From Prochlorococcus marinus CUG1416 (lineage in GTDB: Bacteria > Cyanobacteriota > Cyanobacteriia > PCC-6307 > Cyanobiaceae), in NCBI RefSeq assembly GCF_017695965.1, contig NZ_JAAORM010000001.1, positions 124,001 through 188,000 of the forward strand: a stretch of DNA of 64,000 nt. Reading direction: 5' to 3'. How positions within the stretch are numbered: the first letter of the stretch is position 1; every line of letters starts with the position of its first letter. The position numbers and the translations under genes were made by a program. The notes below the pieces were generated by a model. It worked only from the letters and a program-made list of their open reading frames with translations. It did no database searches and had not been told where the DNA came from. This document shows, piece after piece, positions 47,260-58,391 of this stretch.

Positions 47260-48447
47260 ATGGCTCAGCTAGAGACAAGAACCGAACCAATGGTGGTTAA
47301 TTTTGGCCCTCACCATCCATCAATGCATGGGGTTTTAAGGTTAGTTGTAACTCTTGATGGTGAGAATGTCATTGATTGTGAGCCGGTAATTGGATATTTG
47401 CATAGAGGAATGGAAAAGATAGCTGAAAATAGAACAAATGTTATGTATGTCCCTTATGTAAGCAGAATGGATTATGCAGCAGGAATGTTTTATGAAGCTA
47501 TTGTAGTAAATGCTCCTGAAAGATTAGCTAATATTCCAGTTCCTAAAAGAGCTAGTTACATCAGAGTTCTTATGTTGGAACTTAATCGTATTGCTAATCA
47601 TCTTTTATGGCTTGGTCCCTTTTTAGCAGACGTAGGAGCTCAAACTCCATTTTTCTATATCTTTCGAGAAAGAGAAATGATTTATGATCTATGGGAAGCT
47701 GCCACTGGACAAAGGCTAATAAATAATAATTTCTTTAGGATAGGTGGTGTCGCATGTGATCTTCCATACGGATGGTTAGAAAAATGTATGGACTTTTGCG
47801 ATTGGTTCGGTCCTAAAATAGATGAATACGAAAAATTAATCACAAATAATCCGATTTTTAGAAAAAGAATTGAAGGTCTTGGAACAATACAAAGAGATCA
47901 GGCAATTAATTGGTCTTTATCTGGGCCAATGCTTAGAGCATCTGGTGTTTCCTGGGATTTAAGGAAAGTGGATAGTTATGAATGTTATGACGATTTTGAT
48001 TGGCAGATCGCTTCAGAAAAAGAAGGAGATTGTTATGCGAGATATCGAGTAAGAGTTGAAGAGATGAGACAATCACTGAGCATTATTCGCCAAGCCTGCA
48101 AAATGATTCCAGGAGGTCCAACAGAAAATTTAGAAGCTCAAAGAATGGCGACTGAAGATAAGAAGAGTGAAATATTTGGTATTGACTATCAATATGTAGC
48201 TAAGAAGGTTGCTCCAACTTTTAAAATTCCTAATGGAGAATTGTATACAAGATTAGAGTCCGGAAAAGGAGAAATAGGTGTATTTATTCAAGGTAATAAT
48301 GAAGTTACCCCATGGAGATTTAAAATCAGAGCAGCTGATTTAAACAATCTGCAAATATTGCCTCATATTCTTAAAGGTGCCAAAATCGCTGATATTATGG
48401 CAATCCTTGGTTCAATAGATGTCATTATGGGCTCCGTTGATAGATAA
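47260..48447 (+). CDS. ndhH: NAD(P)H-quinone oxidoreductase subunit H
   Basis: 395 residues, the 49-kDa-type subunit at the quinone-binding interface. It starts [20 protein letters not shown]; the [20 protein letters not shown] block is typical. The NiFe ligand Cys residues of hydrogenases are absent, as expected. The promoter region is only 38 nt, shared with rsmH. Followed after 9 nt by the thioesterase gene. Confidence 0.97.
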   Translation: MAQLETRTEPMVVNFGPHHPSMHGVLRLVVTLDGENVIDCEPVIGYLHRGMEKIAENRTNVMYVPYVSRMDYAAGMFYEAIVVNAPERLANIPVPKRASYIRVLMLELNRIANHLLWLGPFLADVGAQTPFFYIFREREMIYDLWEAATGQRLINNNFFRIGGVACDLPYGWLEKCMDFCDWFGPKIDEYEKLITNNPIFRKRIEGLGTIQRDQAINWSLSGPMLRASGVSWDLRKVDSYECYDDFDWQIASEKEGDCYARYRVRVEEMRQSLSIIRQACKMIPGGPTENLEAQRMATEDKKSEIFGIDYQYVAKKVAPTFKIPNGELYTRLESGKGEIGVFIQGNNEVTPWRFKIRAADLNNLQILPHILKGAKIADIMAILGSIDVIMGSVDR

Positions 48448-48456
48448 GTTCTTTAA

Positions 48457-48909
<453 letters not shown>

Positions 48910-48919
48910 TTATTATTTA

Positions 48920-50134
48920 TTATTTTTGAAATTTATAATTTATTTCTTCTGTACTTGTATTTTTGTTTTTAATAATCCATTTCTCGGGTTTTTCATGTTT
49001 AGGCCAACTTTGAGAAAAGTTTTTTAATAAATTTAATGAATTTTCAATATTTTTATGATTTGTAAGTTTTTTAAATTCAATAATTATTTTAATTTTATTT
49101 CCCCATAATTTGTCGGGCACTTTTGAAATATTGAATTTATTAATTGGGATATTTTCTTTCATAATGAAATTATTTAATCGAGATTCAATTACTTCTGGAA
49201 AAACGAGTTCTCCGCCTGAATTAAAAGCGTTATCAATTCTTCCGATAAACTTTAAATATAAAGAATTATTGATTTGATTGATTTCACCTAAATCACCTGT
49301 TTGCAACCAACCATTTTTATTTTTGAAATCTTCAGTTTTTGAAGAGTCTATTATTTCGATTCCAATTCTAGCTGATTTTATCTCGATTAATCCTCGTTCG
49401 TTAATTCTTATTTTTGTATCAGGTAGTATTTCTCCAACGTTTTCATAACCCATTAAGAATTCTTTTGGTTTTAAACTCGTAACCATTGCTGCTGTTTCAG
49501 TTGAGCCGTAACAAGGTGCTAATTTTATTTGTTCTTGTATACATTTTTCTGCAGTTTCGCGGGTAATTGAAGCTCCACCTACCCAAATTAAATCAAAAAT
49601 TTTTAGCCAATTAATACCCTCTTTTTCAGCTAAAAGTCTTATTAATTGGGTAGGTACTAATGAAGTAATCAAGTGTTTTTTGTTTTTTTTAGATTTAATT
49701 GTAAAAAGTAAAAGTTCTCGAGTTTTTTTTATTAAATTTGGAGCAATATTAATACAATCACATCCCCAAGTTTGGCTTCTAAAAATTGGCATTAAGCCAC
49801 TTATATGGTTGAGGGGTAAAGTGTTAAAAATTATACAGTTGTGTAATTCAAATCCTTGATCTTTTAGCCATTGTCCTGAAGTAGCGGCAGATAATTTCAG
49901 ATTATTTAAATTGTGAATACATTTTCTAGGTTTACCACTGCTACCACTGCTGTTTAAGATAATCGCTGGTCCATTTTTATGTATCGAATCAAGTACCTCT
50001 TCGTTTTTATGAAATTTGTTTTTTATATAAATTATTTTGTTTTCTCTAATTTTCTGAATAATTTTCTCCATAGATTGAATTTCATTATTTTCAACTTCAA
50101 TAATATGAATTTTACTTTTCATAGTTGATCCCAT
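48920..50134 (-). CDS. menE: O-succinylbenzoate-CoA ligase
   Basis: Acyl-CoA ligase superfamily. It has ILNSSGSSGKPRK phosphate-binding loop (about 76-88), the APCYGSTETAAM segment, and GWLQTGDLGEI with the FIGRIDNAFNSGGE hinge. 404 residues, short for the family and diverged, as is usual in marine cyanobacteria. It activates OSB for MenB. It overlaps menC by 16 nt, so menA-menC-menE form one operon. A second ATG at 50122 is an alternative start. Confidence 0.88.
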   Translation of the reverse strand: MGSTMKSKIHIIEVENNEIQSMEKIIQKIRENKIIYIKNKFHKNEEVLDSIHKNGPAIILNSSGSSGKPRKCIHNLNNLKLSAATSGQWLKDQGFELHNCIIFNTLPLNHISGLMPIFRSQTWGCDCINIAPNLIKKTRELLLFTIKSKKNKKHLITSLVPTQLIRLLAEKEGINWLKIFDLIWVGGASITRETAEKCIQEQIKLAPCYGSTETAAMVTSLKPKEFLMGYENVGEILPDTKIRINERGLIEIKSARIGIEIIDSSKTEDFKNKNGWLQTGDLGEINQINNSLYLKFIGRIDNAFNSGGELVFPEVIESRLNNFIMKENIPINKFNISKVPDKLWGNKIKIIIEFKKLTNHKNIENSLNLLKNFSQSWPKHEKPEKWIIKNKNTSTEEINYKFQK

Positions 50135-51084
50135 ATCTTTTTTGCTTCATCTGAAAATAGGAAAGAGTTAGGGAACTTTTTCATTGCTAAACCAGGAACT
50201 TTTGGTGTTGGTCCTTGTAACTGTAGCGATGATAAATGATAAAGCCATCTCCTTCCTATTCCAGTTTCAAATGAAGTACTTATAGATATTAAAGCTTTTT
50301 TATTTTCTAAGTCTCTTAAAAGCTTATCTGGATTCTTTTCTTGAGAAGGTCTTCGAATTTGCCAACCCTTCCACTCATCAATCAAAGTTGGAAATTTTAA
50401 AAGTGATTCGTCTAAAGCTATTGGAATTTTTTTGTTGAGTTCTTTAAGTCCATCAATATCATCAACAGAAAGAGGTTGTTCCAACCAATCTATATTTTTG
50501 TTATCTTTCAAAATATCAGCCCATCTGTTAGCCATTTTCCTTCCCCAAGAACCATTAGCATCTATCCTCAACTTAATATTATTATCTATTTGGCTTAAAA
50601 TTTCTGCTAAAATTGCTTCTTCCTCATTATTATTTTTTAAAGCTACTTTCCATTTTATGGTTATTGATTTGCCAATATTAGATTGACTTTTTTTAATTTT
50701 ATTTAAATCTGATATTACATTATTAGTATCTAAAAGTATGGCTGTTTTATCAATTTCATCAAAAAAATAGTTTTCTTTAAAAATTATTTTCCCATTTATT
50801 TCTGCTAAAGCTGAATTTATTGCAGACTGAATGCATGGGTGAAAAATATTTATTTGTTCAGATAAATTTAGTACTTCTAAATTATCAGGAATCATATTTA
50901 ATTGTTCTTCACATTTTTTTAAGTCTTCTTTTAGTAGAGGTGAAACCTCTCCAAATCCAATTTTTTTATCTTTATTTTTTAATTTAATTATCCAACCCGA
51001 TTTTGTAAGGTAAGTGGTTTTAGAATTTTCTACTTTTGTGGAAAACTTAAAGCAATAAGATTTTTTTTTAAATATTAAGTTCAT
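50119..51084 (-). CDS. menC: O-succinylbenzoate synthase
   Basis: Enolase superfamily. Catalytic Lys in the TIKWKV segment (near residue 148), Asp of LRIDANGSWG (near 174), Glu of WLEQPLS (near 200) and ALDESL (near 224) as metal ligands. 321 residues. It removes water from SHCHC to make OSB. The start overlaps the menA stop by 4 nt. Confidence 0.88.
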   Translation of the reverse strand: MNLIFKKKSYCFKFSTKVENSKTTYLTKSGWIIKLKNKDKKIGFGEVSPLLKEDLKKCEEQLNMIPDNLEVLNLSEQINIFHPCIQSAINSALAEINGKIIFKENYFFDEIDKTAILLDTNNVISDLNKIKKSQSNIGKSITIKWKVALKNNNEEEAILAEILSQIDNNIKLRIDANGSWGRKMANRWADILKDNKNIDWLEQPLSVDDIDGLKELNKKIPIALDESLLKFPTLIDEWKGWQIRRPSQEKNPDKLLRDLENKKALISISTSFETGIGRRWLYHLSSLQLQGPTPKVPGLAMKKFPNSFLFSDEAKKIWDQL

Positions 51085-51998
51085 TTATTAATCAAGTAAT
51101 TAAAAATTAATCCTGTGATTAAGCCAACTCCATTAAGAGTTTGAAATTTTATTGCGATGAATTTGCAATTTTTTATTGCTGCAGGTTTGTTATATGAAGA
51201 GTGTAATAAATTTATTAGTCTTATTGCTTGAGGAAAACTAATCAAATAAAGGATACAAAAAACTGGAATAAATCCATTAACTATAGTGAAAAGTTGAAAA
51301 ATATATATTGTGAAAATTATCCAAGGCACAAATTGAGAACCTTTTTTAGCTCCTAAGCGAACTAAAGGTGAATTTTTACCATGCTTTTTATCTTCAATAA
51401 TTTGATGAAAATGAGAACAAAATAATACTAGAGTTGTTGCTAAGGAAGGCCCTGAACCAAGTAATAAAGAAACTTTCCAAGGAATATCTTCGAAATAAAT
51501 ATTAGACGGATTTAACGCAATTAAGATTGCAGAGTAAGCAAAAGGTCCAAATGCAAGCCAGCATAATGGTTCTCCTAAACCTTGATAGCCAAATCTAAAA
51601 GGAGGTCCCTGATATAAATATCCTAAGAAGCAGCAAGCTGCTACCAAAATCAAAATATTTATGCTTGTTGATGCTGAAATAATTGAAATTATTAATAAAC
51701 CAAGAACTAAAGATGTATATGCAATAAATGAAATTATTTTTTTATTTTTTATAAGATTTACAATAGAATGGAATTTAAATTCATCGATTCCTGTTTCTGC
51801 GTCGAATAAATCATTAGTTAGATTTTCCCAAAGTAATATCAATATTGCAGCTAACGTAAATGCGATTAAATTATATATTTTTAATTTTTCATATAGATTT
51901 AGTAAATAAGCCCCTGTAATAAATACCGGAAGTATTGCAACAGAATAAAGAGGCCATTTTATTGCTTGTTTCCATAATTTTTTTTTATTTTCATCCAT
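51081..51998 (-). CDS. menA: 1,4-dihydroxy-2-naphthoate phytyltransferase
   Basis: UbiA-family prenyltransferase with about eight membrane spans. The first Asp-rich motif is NDLFDAETGIDE (near 62-73) and the second lies around IIEDKKHGK (near 200). 305 residues. It attaches phytyl (or another prenyl group) to DHNA for phylloquinone, the secondary acceptor of photosystem I. It is first in the menA-menC-menE run and divergent from menF by 101 nt. Confidence 0.92.
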   Translation of the reverse strand: MDENKKKLWKQAIKWPLYSVAILPVFITGAYLLNLYEKLKIYNLIAFTLAAILILLWENLTNDLFDAETGIDEFKFHSIVNLIKNKKIISFIAYTSLVLGLLIISIISASTSINILILVAACCFLGYLYQGPPFRFGYQGLGEPLCWLAFGPFAYSAILIALNPSNIYFEDIPWKVSLLLGSGPSLATTLVLFCSHFHQIIEDKKHGKNSPLVRLGAKKGSQFVPWIIFTIYIFQLFTIVNGFIPVFCILYLISFPQAIRLINLLHSSYNKPAAIKNCKFIAIKFQTLNGVGLITGLIFNYLINK

Positions 51999-52099
51999 TT
52001 TTAATTAACACATAAAATTCCATGATTATTAAATGTAGTTTATAAATTGAGTTACATTTTTTACTTTATTGCATGATTTTTAGTTATTTTCAATAAGTA

Positions 52100-53512
52100 A
52101 TGAAAAATGATTTAAACTTTACAGATTTTTTAAAAGATGTATTTTCTACTTTCGATAAGAAAGTGGAAAATTCTGGATTAGTAAGTATTTGTGTTGAGAT
52201 TCCTTGTATTGATTTATTTCACTTATATGAATTGTTTATAAATAAATATCAGTTTTCTTCATTTTGGGAAGAATCTGATGGCATTTCATATATTGCTCTC
52301 GAGAAATGTAAATATGTTACTTTGGATGGTCCAAAAAGATTTGAGGTAGCAAAAGACTTTAATTCTGAGAATTTTAAAAGTTTAATTAACTTAACAAATC
52401 AATCACATATTTCCTCACTTTCAAAAATAATTTATTTATTTTCTTTTTCTGAAAATTTGAATAATAAGTATTTATCTTTAGATGTTCCTAGTTTGGAAGC
52501 TATCTTACCAAAAATATTAATTATTAAAAGCGATAATAATTGCTGGTTAAGAATCAATGGTCATGTTGAAGGTAAGTCATCATTAAGAACATTAATTGAA
52601 GAAATATGGGCAATTAGAAATCAGGTTATTAATTCTGACTCAGAATTAGAAAAATTATCTAGCTTAAAAAATAGTTTTGATTTTCTTATTATTGATGATT
52701 TCTTAAACTCCTTAGAAACTTCTAAAATCAATTTGAAACAGGTAATAAATAGAGGGATTCAATTAGTAGAGAAAGGTATCCTAGATAAGATAGTTTTAGC
52801 TAACAGGGTTAAAATAAAACTTAAAAATAAATTAGATTTATTAGGAATTTTAAAAAGATTAAAAAATAATCAACCAAATACATGCAGATACGTTTGGAAA
52901 AGGAATAGTAAGGATATTTTGTTTGGAGCATCTCCAGAAAAATTATTTTCTTTTACTAAACCTAATTTAATTTTGGAGGCTCTTGCTGGAACCATCTCAA
53001 CTGATTCAAATTTTGATAAACTCCTTAGAAGTTCTAAAGACTTAAAGGAACATAATTATGTAATAAAGTATTTAATAAAATGTTTAGAAGTTTCAAAAAT
53101 AACAAACTATAAAAAAAGTGATATCAAGGTTAATTCCTTTGGAGATATTTCTCATTTGCAAACACACATTTTCTCTACAGTTGAAAACATATGTCCTTTT
53201 GAATTGCTTAAAAATTTGCATCCATCTCCGGCTGTTTGTGGATACCCAAAAAATGAAGCGTTGGATTGGATCAACACTCTTGAGTCTTTTCCTAGAGGAA
53301 ATTATGCTTCTCCAATGGGTTGGGTTGATGCATCAGGAAATGCTTCATTTCTTGTGGCAATAAGAGGCGCTAGATATATTGAAGAAAATATTGAATTTAC
53401 TGCCGGTTCAGGTATTGTTTCAGGCTCTGTTTTAGAGAAAGAAATAGATGAGATTAAATTAAAATTTGAATCTATAGTAAAACAAATATTTTCCGCTAAA
53501 AATCCTAGATAA
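52100..53512 (+). CDS. menF: Isochorismate synthase
   Basis: 470 residues; the C-terminal half (about 215-465) is a chorismate-binding domain with [55 protein letters not shown] and [10 protein letters not shown]. Its N-terminal half is variable and AT-rich. It starts the phylloquinone branch from chorismate. The 3' end overlaps gshB by 8 nt convergently. Confidence 0.94.
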   Translation: MKNDLNFTDFLKDVFSTFDKKVENSGLVSICVEIPCIDLFHLYELFINKYQFSSFWEESDGISYIALEKCKYVTLDGPKRFEVAKDFNSENFKSLINLTNQSHISSLSKIIYLFSFSENLNNKYLSLDVPSLEAILPKILIIKSDNNCWLRINGHVEGKSSLRTLIEEIWAIRNQVINSDSELEKLSSLKNSFDFLIIDDFLNSLETSKINLKQVINRGIQLVEKGILDKIVLANRVKIKLKNKLDLLGILKRLKNNQPNTCRYVWKRNSKDILFGASPEKLFSFTKPNLILEALAGTISTDSNFDKLLRSSKDLKEHNYVIKYLIKCLEVSKITNYKKSDIKVNSFGDISHLQTHIFSTVENICPFELLKNLHPSPAVCGYPKNEALDWINTLESFPRGNYASPMGWVDASGNASFLVAIRGARYIEENIEFTAGSGIVSGSVLEKEIDEIKLKFESIVKQIFSAKNPR

Positions 53513-54428
53513 TTTCCACTAATTTTGCAATAACTTCCTCTGAAACATTCTTGTTAGATAAATTTTCTATTTCTCTTAAACCTGTTGGACTGGTTACATT
53601 AATCTCGCTAAGCATTCCATTTATTACATCAATACCCACAAAAAACAAACCTTCATCTTTGAAGTGATGAGATAACTCTGAGCATATACTTTTTTCTTTT
53701 TCTGTTAATTTTGTTGGTTCAGCCTTCCCTCCCATCGCTAAATTACTCCTAAAATCACCTCCTTGAGGAATCCTATTTATAGCTCCAATTGCTTCACCAT
53801 TTACGATAATTATTCTTTTATCACCCTCTATGACTTCAGGAATAAATTTTTGCATCATTACGGGTAATTCTTCTTGAGAAGTTATTAATTCAAGGATTGA
53901 TTTAATCCCTGGGGAATTTTTATTTATCCTGATAACACCTTGACCACCTTTCCCTCCAAGAGGTTTTATGACTACTTCATTATTTATATTTGCAAAATTA
54001 ATAAGATCTTTTACCTTACTCGCAACTATTGTTGGTGCCATTAAGTGGCTGTATCTCAATGCACCTAACTTTTCATTCCATGCCCTTAATGATGAAGGTT
54101 TATTAATTACTTTTACTCCTTTTCTTTCGGCAACTTCTAAGAGATGTGTCGCATATAAATATGCTTCATTTACAGGAGGATCTTTTCTCATCCAAATGCA
54201 ATTAAATTCGGCGAGAGGTATGCAATCATTAGCTTTAAAAGAAATCCATGGATTTACTTCAATTTTTACAGAAGATGCCCATACTTCATCACCTCTAGCT
54301 TCAAGATCTTGAGGAGTACAACTCCAGATTTCAATATTTTTTTTTGATGATGCTTGCATTAAAGCCGCAGATGAATCTTTTAAGGGATTTATATTTTTTA
54401 TTGGATCTATTACGAATAGAAATTTCAT
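53505..54428 (-). CDS. gshB: Glutathione synthetase
   Basis: An ATP-grasp ligase joining gamma-glutamylcysteine and glycine. [16 protein letters not shown] at the N-terminus is the substrate-domain start, with [12 protein letters not shown] near 83, [16 protein letters not shown]-binding loop near 150, and the [24 protein letters not shown] metal-binding block. 307 residues. It lies 5 nt after grxC, so the pair is an operon for glutathione redox metabolism. Confidence 0.95.
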   Translation of the reverse strand: MKFLFVIDPIKNINPLKDSSAALMQASSKKNIEIWSCTPQDLEARGDEVWASSVKIEVNPWISFKANDCIPLAEFNCIWMRKDPPVNEAYLYATHLLEVAERKGVKVINKPSSLRAWNEKLGALRYSHLMAPTIVASKVKDLINFANINNEVVIKPLGGKGGQGVIRINKNSPGIKSILELITSQEELPVMMQKFIPEVIEGDKRIIIVNGEAIGAINRIPQGGDFRSNLAMGGKAEPTKLTEKEKSICSELSHHFKDEGLFFVGIDVINGMLSEINVTSPTGLREIENLSNKNVSEEVIAKLVEII

Positions 54429-54433
54429 AAGAT

Positions 54434-54688
54434 CTAGTTTAATAATGAGTCTAGTTTATTTTCATTTTCTAGTATGTAGAGATCATCGCAGCCTCCGATA
54501 CCCTCATTATCTATAAATATTTGAGGTAATGTTCTTCTACCATCAGCTCTTTCAGTCATCAATGCTCTGGCATTTTCATCGCCATCTATTTTATATTCTG
54601 TAAAATTTATATTTTTTTTCTTGAGTAGAGATTTTGCTCGAATACAGAATGGGCAATATTGCCAAGTATAAATTTCAACTTTGGACAT
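54434..54688 (-). CDS. grxC: Glutaredoxin
   Basis: 84-residue dithiol glutaredoxin: YCPFC active site (C12, C15), [18 protein letters not shown] with the cis-Pro and GG glutathione-binding segment. It precedes gshB by 5 nt, a functional pairing. Confidence 0.95.
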   Translation of the reverse strand: MSKVEIYTWQYCPFCIRAKSLLKKKNINFTEYKIDGDENARALMTERADGRRTLPQIFIDNEGIGGCDDLYILENENKLDSLLN

Positions 54689-54764
54689 TTTTATAAAATA
54701 ATACTTAGTTTATACTATTAAACAAAACTGCTTGTTAGATTATAAATAATGATTTAATTCTATT

Positions 54765-55887
54765 TTGATAGATATTACAGAGTTTAAAAAAGATCTTTCG
54801 GAACTAACAAAGCGCCTGGGTAAAGCTCAGGATTGTCTTTGACGTTCCAAGCTTAAAAGCGAAAAGGAGAGAGTTAGAGCAAATTTCTTCTCAGCCCGAA
54901 TTTTGGGAGAATCAAGAAGAAGCGAAAAAACAAATGTTAATCCTTGATGATGTCAAAGTTCAACTAGAATTGTTAGATGAATGGAGATCGTTTATTTCTG
55001 ATGCTAATGCCTCTCTTGAGCTTTATTCTTTAGAACCGGAAGAGGAAATGATTTTGGAATCCCAGCAGGGCTTAAAGAAGTTAAGAGAGAATTTAGATAA
55101 ATGGGAATTTGAAAGATTGTTATGTGGGGAATACGATGAGGAAGGAGCAGTAGTTTCTATTAACGCTGGTGCGGGTGGAACAGATGCACAGGATTGGGTA
55201 GAGATATTATTGAGAATGTATTCAAGATGGGCCGATAATAATCAAATGAGCCTTGTAATCAATGAATTATCTCAAGGAGAAGAAGCAGGTATTAAAAGTG
55301 TAACGTTCGAAATTGATGGAAAATATGCATACGGCTATCTGCAACATGAAAAAGGAACTCATAGATTAGTAAGAATTTCTCCTTTCAATGCTAATGGAAA
55401 AAGACAAACCAGCTTTGCTGGGGTAGAGGTTATGCCAAAATTAGATGATAATATTTCACTTGATATACCTGAAAAAGATTTAGAAATTACAACGAGTAGA
55501 TCCGGTGGAGCTGGAGGACAAAATGTTAATAAAGTAGAAACAGCAGTAAGAATTGTTCATTTGCCTTCAGGGATTTCAGTAAGATGTACCCAAGAAAGAT
55601 CTCAATTACAAAATAAAGAAAAAGCTATGTTACTTCTTAAGTCTAAACTACTAGTGATTGCTAAAGAACAACGAGCTGCTGAAGTCGCTGATATTAAAGG
55701 TGATATTGTGGAAGCTGCATGGGGCAATCAAATAAGAAATTATGTTTTCCATCCCTATCAAATGGTAAAAGATCTTAGGACTATGCAGGAGACTAACGAC
55801 TTAGATAGTGTGTTAGATGGTGGACTTGAACCGTTTATTCATGAATTATTACGCATGAATATTTCTTCTAACGAATCTATTGAATAA
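54765..55887 (+). CDS. prfB: Peptide chain release factor 2 with programmed +1 frameshift
   Basis: Frame 0 begins at TTG 54765 and codes for 25 residues ([23 protein letters not shown]) up to CTT TGA C at 54837-54843. A +1 shift at CTT skips T54840 and continues with GAC at 54841 into [22 protein letters not shown], then the long ORF that ends at 55887. The product would be 373 residues, the normal RF2 length. The ORF carries the SPF recognition loop ([18 protein letters not shown]) and the catalytic GGQ in [13 protein letters not shown]2 reads UGA, so the site is autoregulatory. The upstream AGGA (54829-54832) is a weak stimulator. Followed by DUF3285 after 3 nt. Confidence 0.96.
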
Positions 55888-55890
55888 CTA

Positions 55891-56073
55891 ATGGAAAATA
55901 AAAACGAAAATTTAGAAAAAAAAGTTGCTCCTGCAAGCTTTATAAAGCTTGCTATGAGAAATATGGTCAGGAAGGGTTCAAAAAGTATTTCTCATTTTTC
56001 AATAACTTTTCTAGTCTTAATTGGGATATTAATACTTGTGGCCACAATAGGTAAGCCCAATGTTCCTGTATAA
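55891..56073 (+). CDS. DUF3285 single-span membrane protein
   Basis: 60 residues: charged N-terminus, KLAMRNMVRKGSKSISHF segment and one hydrophobic helix (about 38-54). It belongs to the cyanobacterial DUF3285 family, function unknown. It lies 3 nt after prfB and 6 nt before ybeY, in a tight run of translation and lipid genes. Confidence 0.85.
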   Translation: MENKNENLEKKVAPASFIKLAMRNMVRKGSKSISHFSITFLVLIGILILVATIGKPNVPV

Positions 56074-56079
56074 GAATGT

Positions 56080-56619
56080 ATGAAAGAAAAAATTATTTCT
56101 GAAATAAATTTAGATTTGGTTTTCCAATGTAATGATTTTTCTCAACTTTCAAATAAGTTAAAAGATATTAAAAGTAAGTTTATTTTGGAATCTATTTTTT
56201 GGGAGAAAGTTTTTTTATCTTGGATAAATACAATATTAAAAAAAGATGATTATGAATTGCCAAAATTTATTTTTGAAAAAAAATCTTTTTCATTAGGCTT
56301 TCAGATAATATCTAATCAAGAAATGGCTTCTATGAATAAGAAGTGGATGCAAAAAAATGGTCCAACTGATGTCCTATCTTTCCCAATCATTTCTGATGAA
56401 TCTTTCAATAATTTAGATCACATAGAGTTGGGAGATATCTTTATATCATTAGAGATGGCACTTGAGCAATCTTATGAATATAAACATTCAATCTATAGAG
56501 AGATGCTCTGGTTGGCTAGTCATGGATTTTTACATCTTTTGGGATGGGAACATAATAATGCTCTAGATTTAGAAAATATGTTAAATTTTCAGGAATATTT
56601 AATTACTCGATTAGATTAA
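56080..56619 (+). CDS. ybeY: Endoribonuclease YbeY (16S rRNA maturation)
   Basis: The zinc site is visible as H148, H152 and H158 in [12 protein letters not shown], spaced as in the family's HGxLHLxGy[12 protein letters not shown] is the second signature. 179 residues. It matures 16S rRNA and takes part in ribosome quality control. 6 nt after DUF3285 and 6 nt before dgkA, the usual bacterial ybeY-dgkA order. Confidence 0.94.
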   Translation: MKEKIISEINLDLVFQCNDFSQLSNKLKDIKSKFILESIFWEKVFLSWINTILKKDDYELPKFIFEKKSFSLGFQIISNQEMASMNKKWMQKNGPTDVLSFPIISDESFNNLDHIELGDIFISLEMALEQSYEYKHSIYREMLWLASHGFLHLLGWEHNNALDLENMLNFQEYLITRLD

Positions 56620-56625
56620 AAATCT

Positions 56626-57036
56626 ATGGAAAAAAAAATAAAGTCTTTAGAAAATAGAAAAGAATCATACAAAACGTCTAGGAATGTATTAATAAGTTTT
56701 AAGTATGCTTTCAGTGGAATTAGTTACGTAATAAAAACTTCAAGAAATTTTAAAATTCAATTAATTTTTGCAATTACAAGTTTAATGATTGGTTTTTTAC
56801 TGCAAATTAGTCTAAGCAATTATGTAATTTTGATTGCCACCATTATGTCTGTTTTAATATTAGAAATATTAAACACATCTATTGAATCGATAGTTGATTT
56901 ATTAGTGAAAAAAGAATTTAGTAGTTTAGCTAAAATTTCAAAAGATACTTCTGCAGGAGCTGTATTATTAGCTTCCATTAATTCTGTTATTATTGCTGTA
57001 TATATCTTTGTTCCTAAAATAAAGTTGTTATTTTAA
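56626..57036 (+). CDS. dgkA: Diacylglycerol kinase, prokaryotic DgkA type
   Basis: 136 residues with three membrane spans and the family's AFSGISYVIKTSRNFKIQL N-terminal helix and VLILEILNTSIESIVDL segment (conserved Glu and Asn). SKDTSAGAVLLASINSV continues the active site. In Gram-positive type enzymes the substrate can be undecaprenol. It follows ybeY by 6 nt. Confidence 0.93.
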   Translation: MEKKIKSLENRKESYKTSRNVLISFKYAFSGISYVIKTSRNFKIQLIFAITSLMIGFLLQISLSNYVILIATIMSVLILEILNTSIESIVDLLVKKEFSSLAKISKDTSAGAVLLASINSVIIAVYIFVPKIKLLF

Positions 57037-57048
57037 ATCCATATAAAT

Positions 57049-57645
57049 ATGTTTCTTGTTATTGATAATTACGATAGTTTTACTTATAACCTTGTCCAAT
57101 ATTTAGGAGAACTTTCAGATGAGCATGAAATAACTAAAGAATTATTAGTGAAAAGAAATGATGAAATTACTTTAGAAGAAATTATCAAACTCAATCCTAG
57201 CGGCATCCTATTATCTCCAGGTCCTGGTAATCCAGATCAATCTGGAATTTGTCTGCCAATACTAAAAAAATTATCTAAAAATATTCCGACATTGGGAGTT
57301 TGTTTAGGTCATCAAGCTTTGGCCCAAGCTTTTGGAGGTAAGGTTGTAGTTGGGAGAGAACTTATGCATGGAAAGACATCCAAAATATTTCATAATCAAA
57401 AAGGATTGTTTAAAGATATCGAGACTCCATTTGTGGCGACTAGATACCATAGTCTTATAGTTGATTCAAGTTCTTTGCCATCTTGTTTCGAGATAACTGC
57501 CACTTTAGAAGACTCAACTATTATGGCTATCTCGCACAAAGAATATAAACATTTACATGGGGTACAGTTTCATCCTGAAAGTGTATTGACACAATTTGGT
57601 CATAAAGTAATTAGTAATTTTCTAAAAATGGCTGAACAAAAGTAA
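57049..57645 (+). CDS. trpG: Anthranilate/aminodeoxychorismate synthase glutaminase component
   Basis: A class I glutamine amidotransferase. The catalytic Cys85 lies in LGVCLGHQA, and the His-Glu pair in HGVQFHPES. SPGPGNPDQSG is the oxyanion-loop segment. 198 residues. It may serve both tryptophan and folate synthesis (trpG/pabA), as is common in small genomes. It follows dgkA by 12 nt. Confidence 0.93.
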   Translation: MFLVIDNYDSFTYNLVQYLGELSDEHEITKELLVKRNDEITLEEIIKLNPSGILLSPGPGNPDQSGICLPILKKLSKNIPTLGVCLGHQALAQAFGGKVVVGRELMHGKTSKIFHNQKGLFKDIETPFVATRYHSLIVDSSSLPSCFEITATLEDSTIMAISHKEYKHLHGVQFHPESVLTQFGHKVISNFLKMAEQK

Positions 57646-57665
57646 AATACAAAAAAGTTAATATT

Positions 57666-58391
57666 ATGATTTCTCAAATTAAAAACATTTTCTTCTTTAT
57701 ATTATTTAGCTCTTTTTTACCTACCTCATTATTGGCAAGGAATTTAGTAATAAAAAGTTTGGGACATAGTAGTTTTTTAATTAATAGTGAAGAAAAATCT
57801 ATTCTTATAAATCCCTTTAAATCAATAGGTTGTGCAAGTAATTTAAAGGAGCCAAAAGAAGTCAACGTAGATTTTATTTTGGCTAGTTCTAGGCTTCCAG
57901 ATGAAGGATATAACCATAATGATCAATTAATGTTTGTTGAGCCTGGAATCTATCAATTTGAGGATATTTTATTAAATGGAATTTCTGTACCACATGACAG
58001 AGTAGATGGAAGAAGATTTGGTATGGCAACTGTTTGGACTTGGGAGCAGAATGATCTTAAAATTGTTCATATGGGAGGAGCTGCTGGTGATATTGATATT
58101 AATAGTCAAATTATTTTGTCTCGCCCAGATATCTTATTTATTTCAATTGGCGGAGGAAAAAAATCTTACGATGGGGAAGAAGCATCAAGAATAGTTAAGA
58201 TCTTAAAACCTAATGTAGTTATTCCTGTTCACTTTGAACGTGACAAACAAATTAATAAAGAATGTGATTTCTCCAATGCTGATTTATTTATAGAAAATAT
58301 GAAAGATTTTAAAGTAAAATATGTTGGAAAAGATTATCAAATAAAACCTAAAAGAATCGATCAAAATACAATTTATATTTTCAGTAATTAA
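57666..58391 (+). CDS. Secreted UlaG-like metallo-hydrolase (beta-lactamase fold)
   Basis: A hydrophobic N-terminus with a likely cleavage site after SLLA (about residue 24) suggests export. Then comes a UlaG-like metallo-beta-lactamase fold: LGHSSFLINSEEKSILINPF, IVHMGGAAG near residue 138 and VVIPVHF near 203. The canonical HxHxDH motif is replaced by ASSRLPDEGYNHND, so the metal site is degenerate or unusual. Substrate unknown. It ends overlapping hisC by 4 nt. Confidence 0.75.
   Translation: MISQIKNIFFFILFSSFLPTSLLARNLVIKSLGHSSFLINSEEKSILINPFKSIGCASNLKEPKEVNVDFILASSRLPDEGYNHNDQLMFVEPGIYQFEDILLNGISVPHDRVDGRRFGMATVWTWEQNDLKIVHMGGAAGDIDINSQIILSRPDILFISIGGGKKSYDGEEASRIVKILKPNVVIPVHFERDKQINKECDFSNADLFIENMKDFKVKYVGKDYQIKPKRIDQNTIYIFSN

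Noticed and set aside
50432..50686. 84-residue plus-strand ORF in menC
   Set aside because: It is antisense to the conserved catalytic barrel of menC and has no independent support.
52051..52068. HLR1 (RpaB) site in the menA/menF promoter region
   Set aside because: GTTACATT is a good half-site, but the second half only fits with the wrong spacing and a mismatch. Two TTAC groups are easily found by chance in AT-rich DNA.
54765..54933. prfB as a pseudogene broken by an in-frame TGA
   Set aside because: The TGA sits in the canonical CTT TGA C programmed frameshift site, and both flanking frames match RF2, so it is functional regulation, not decay.
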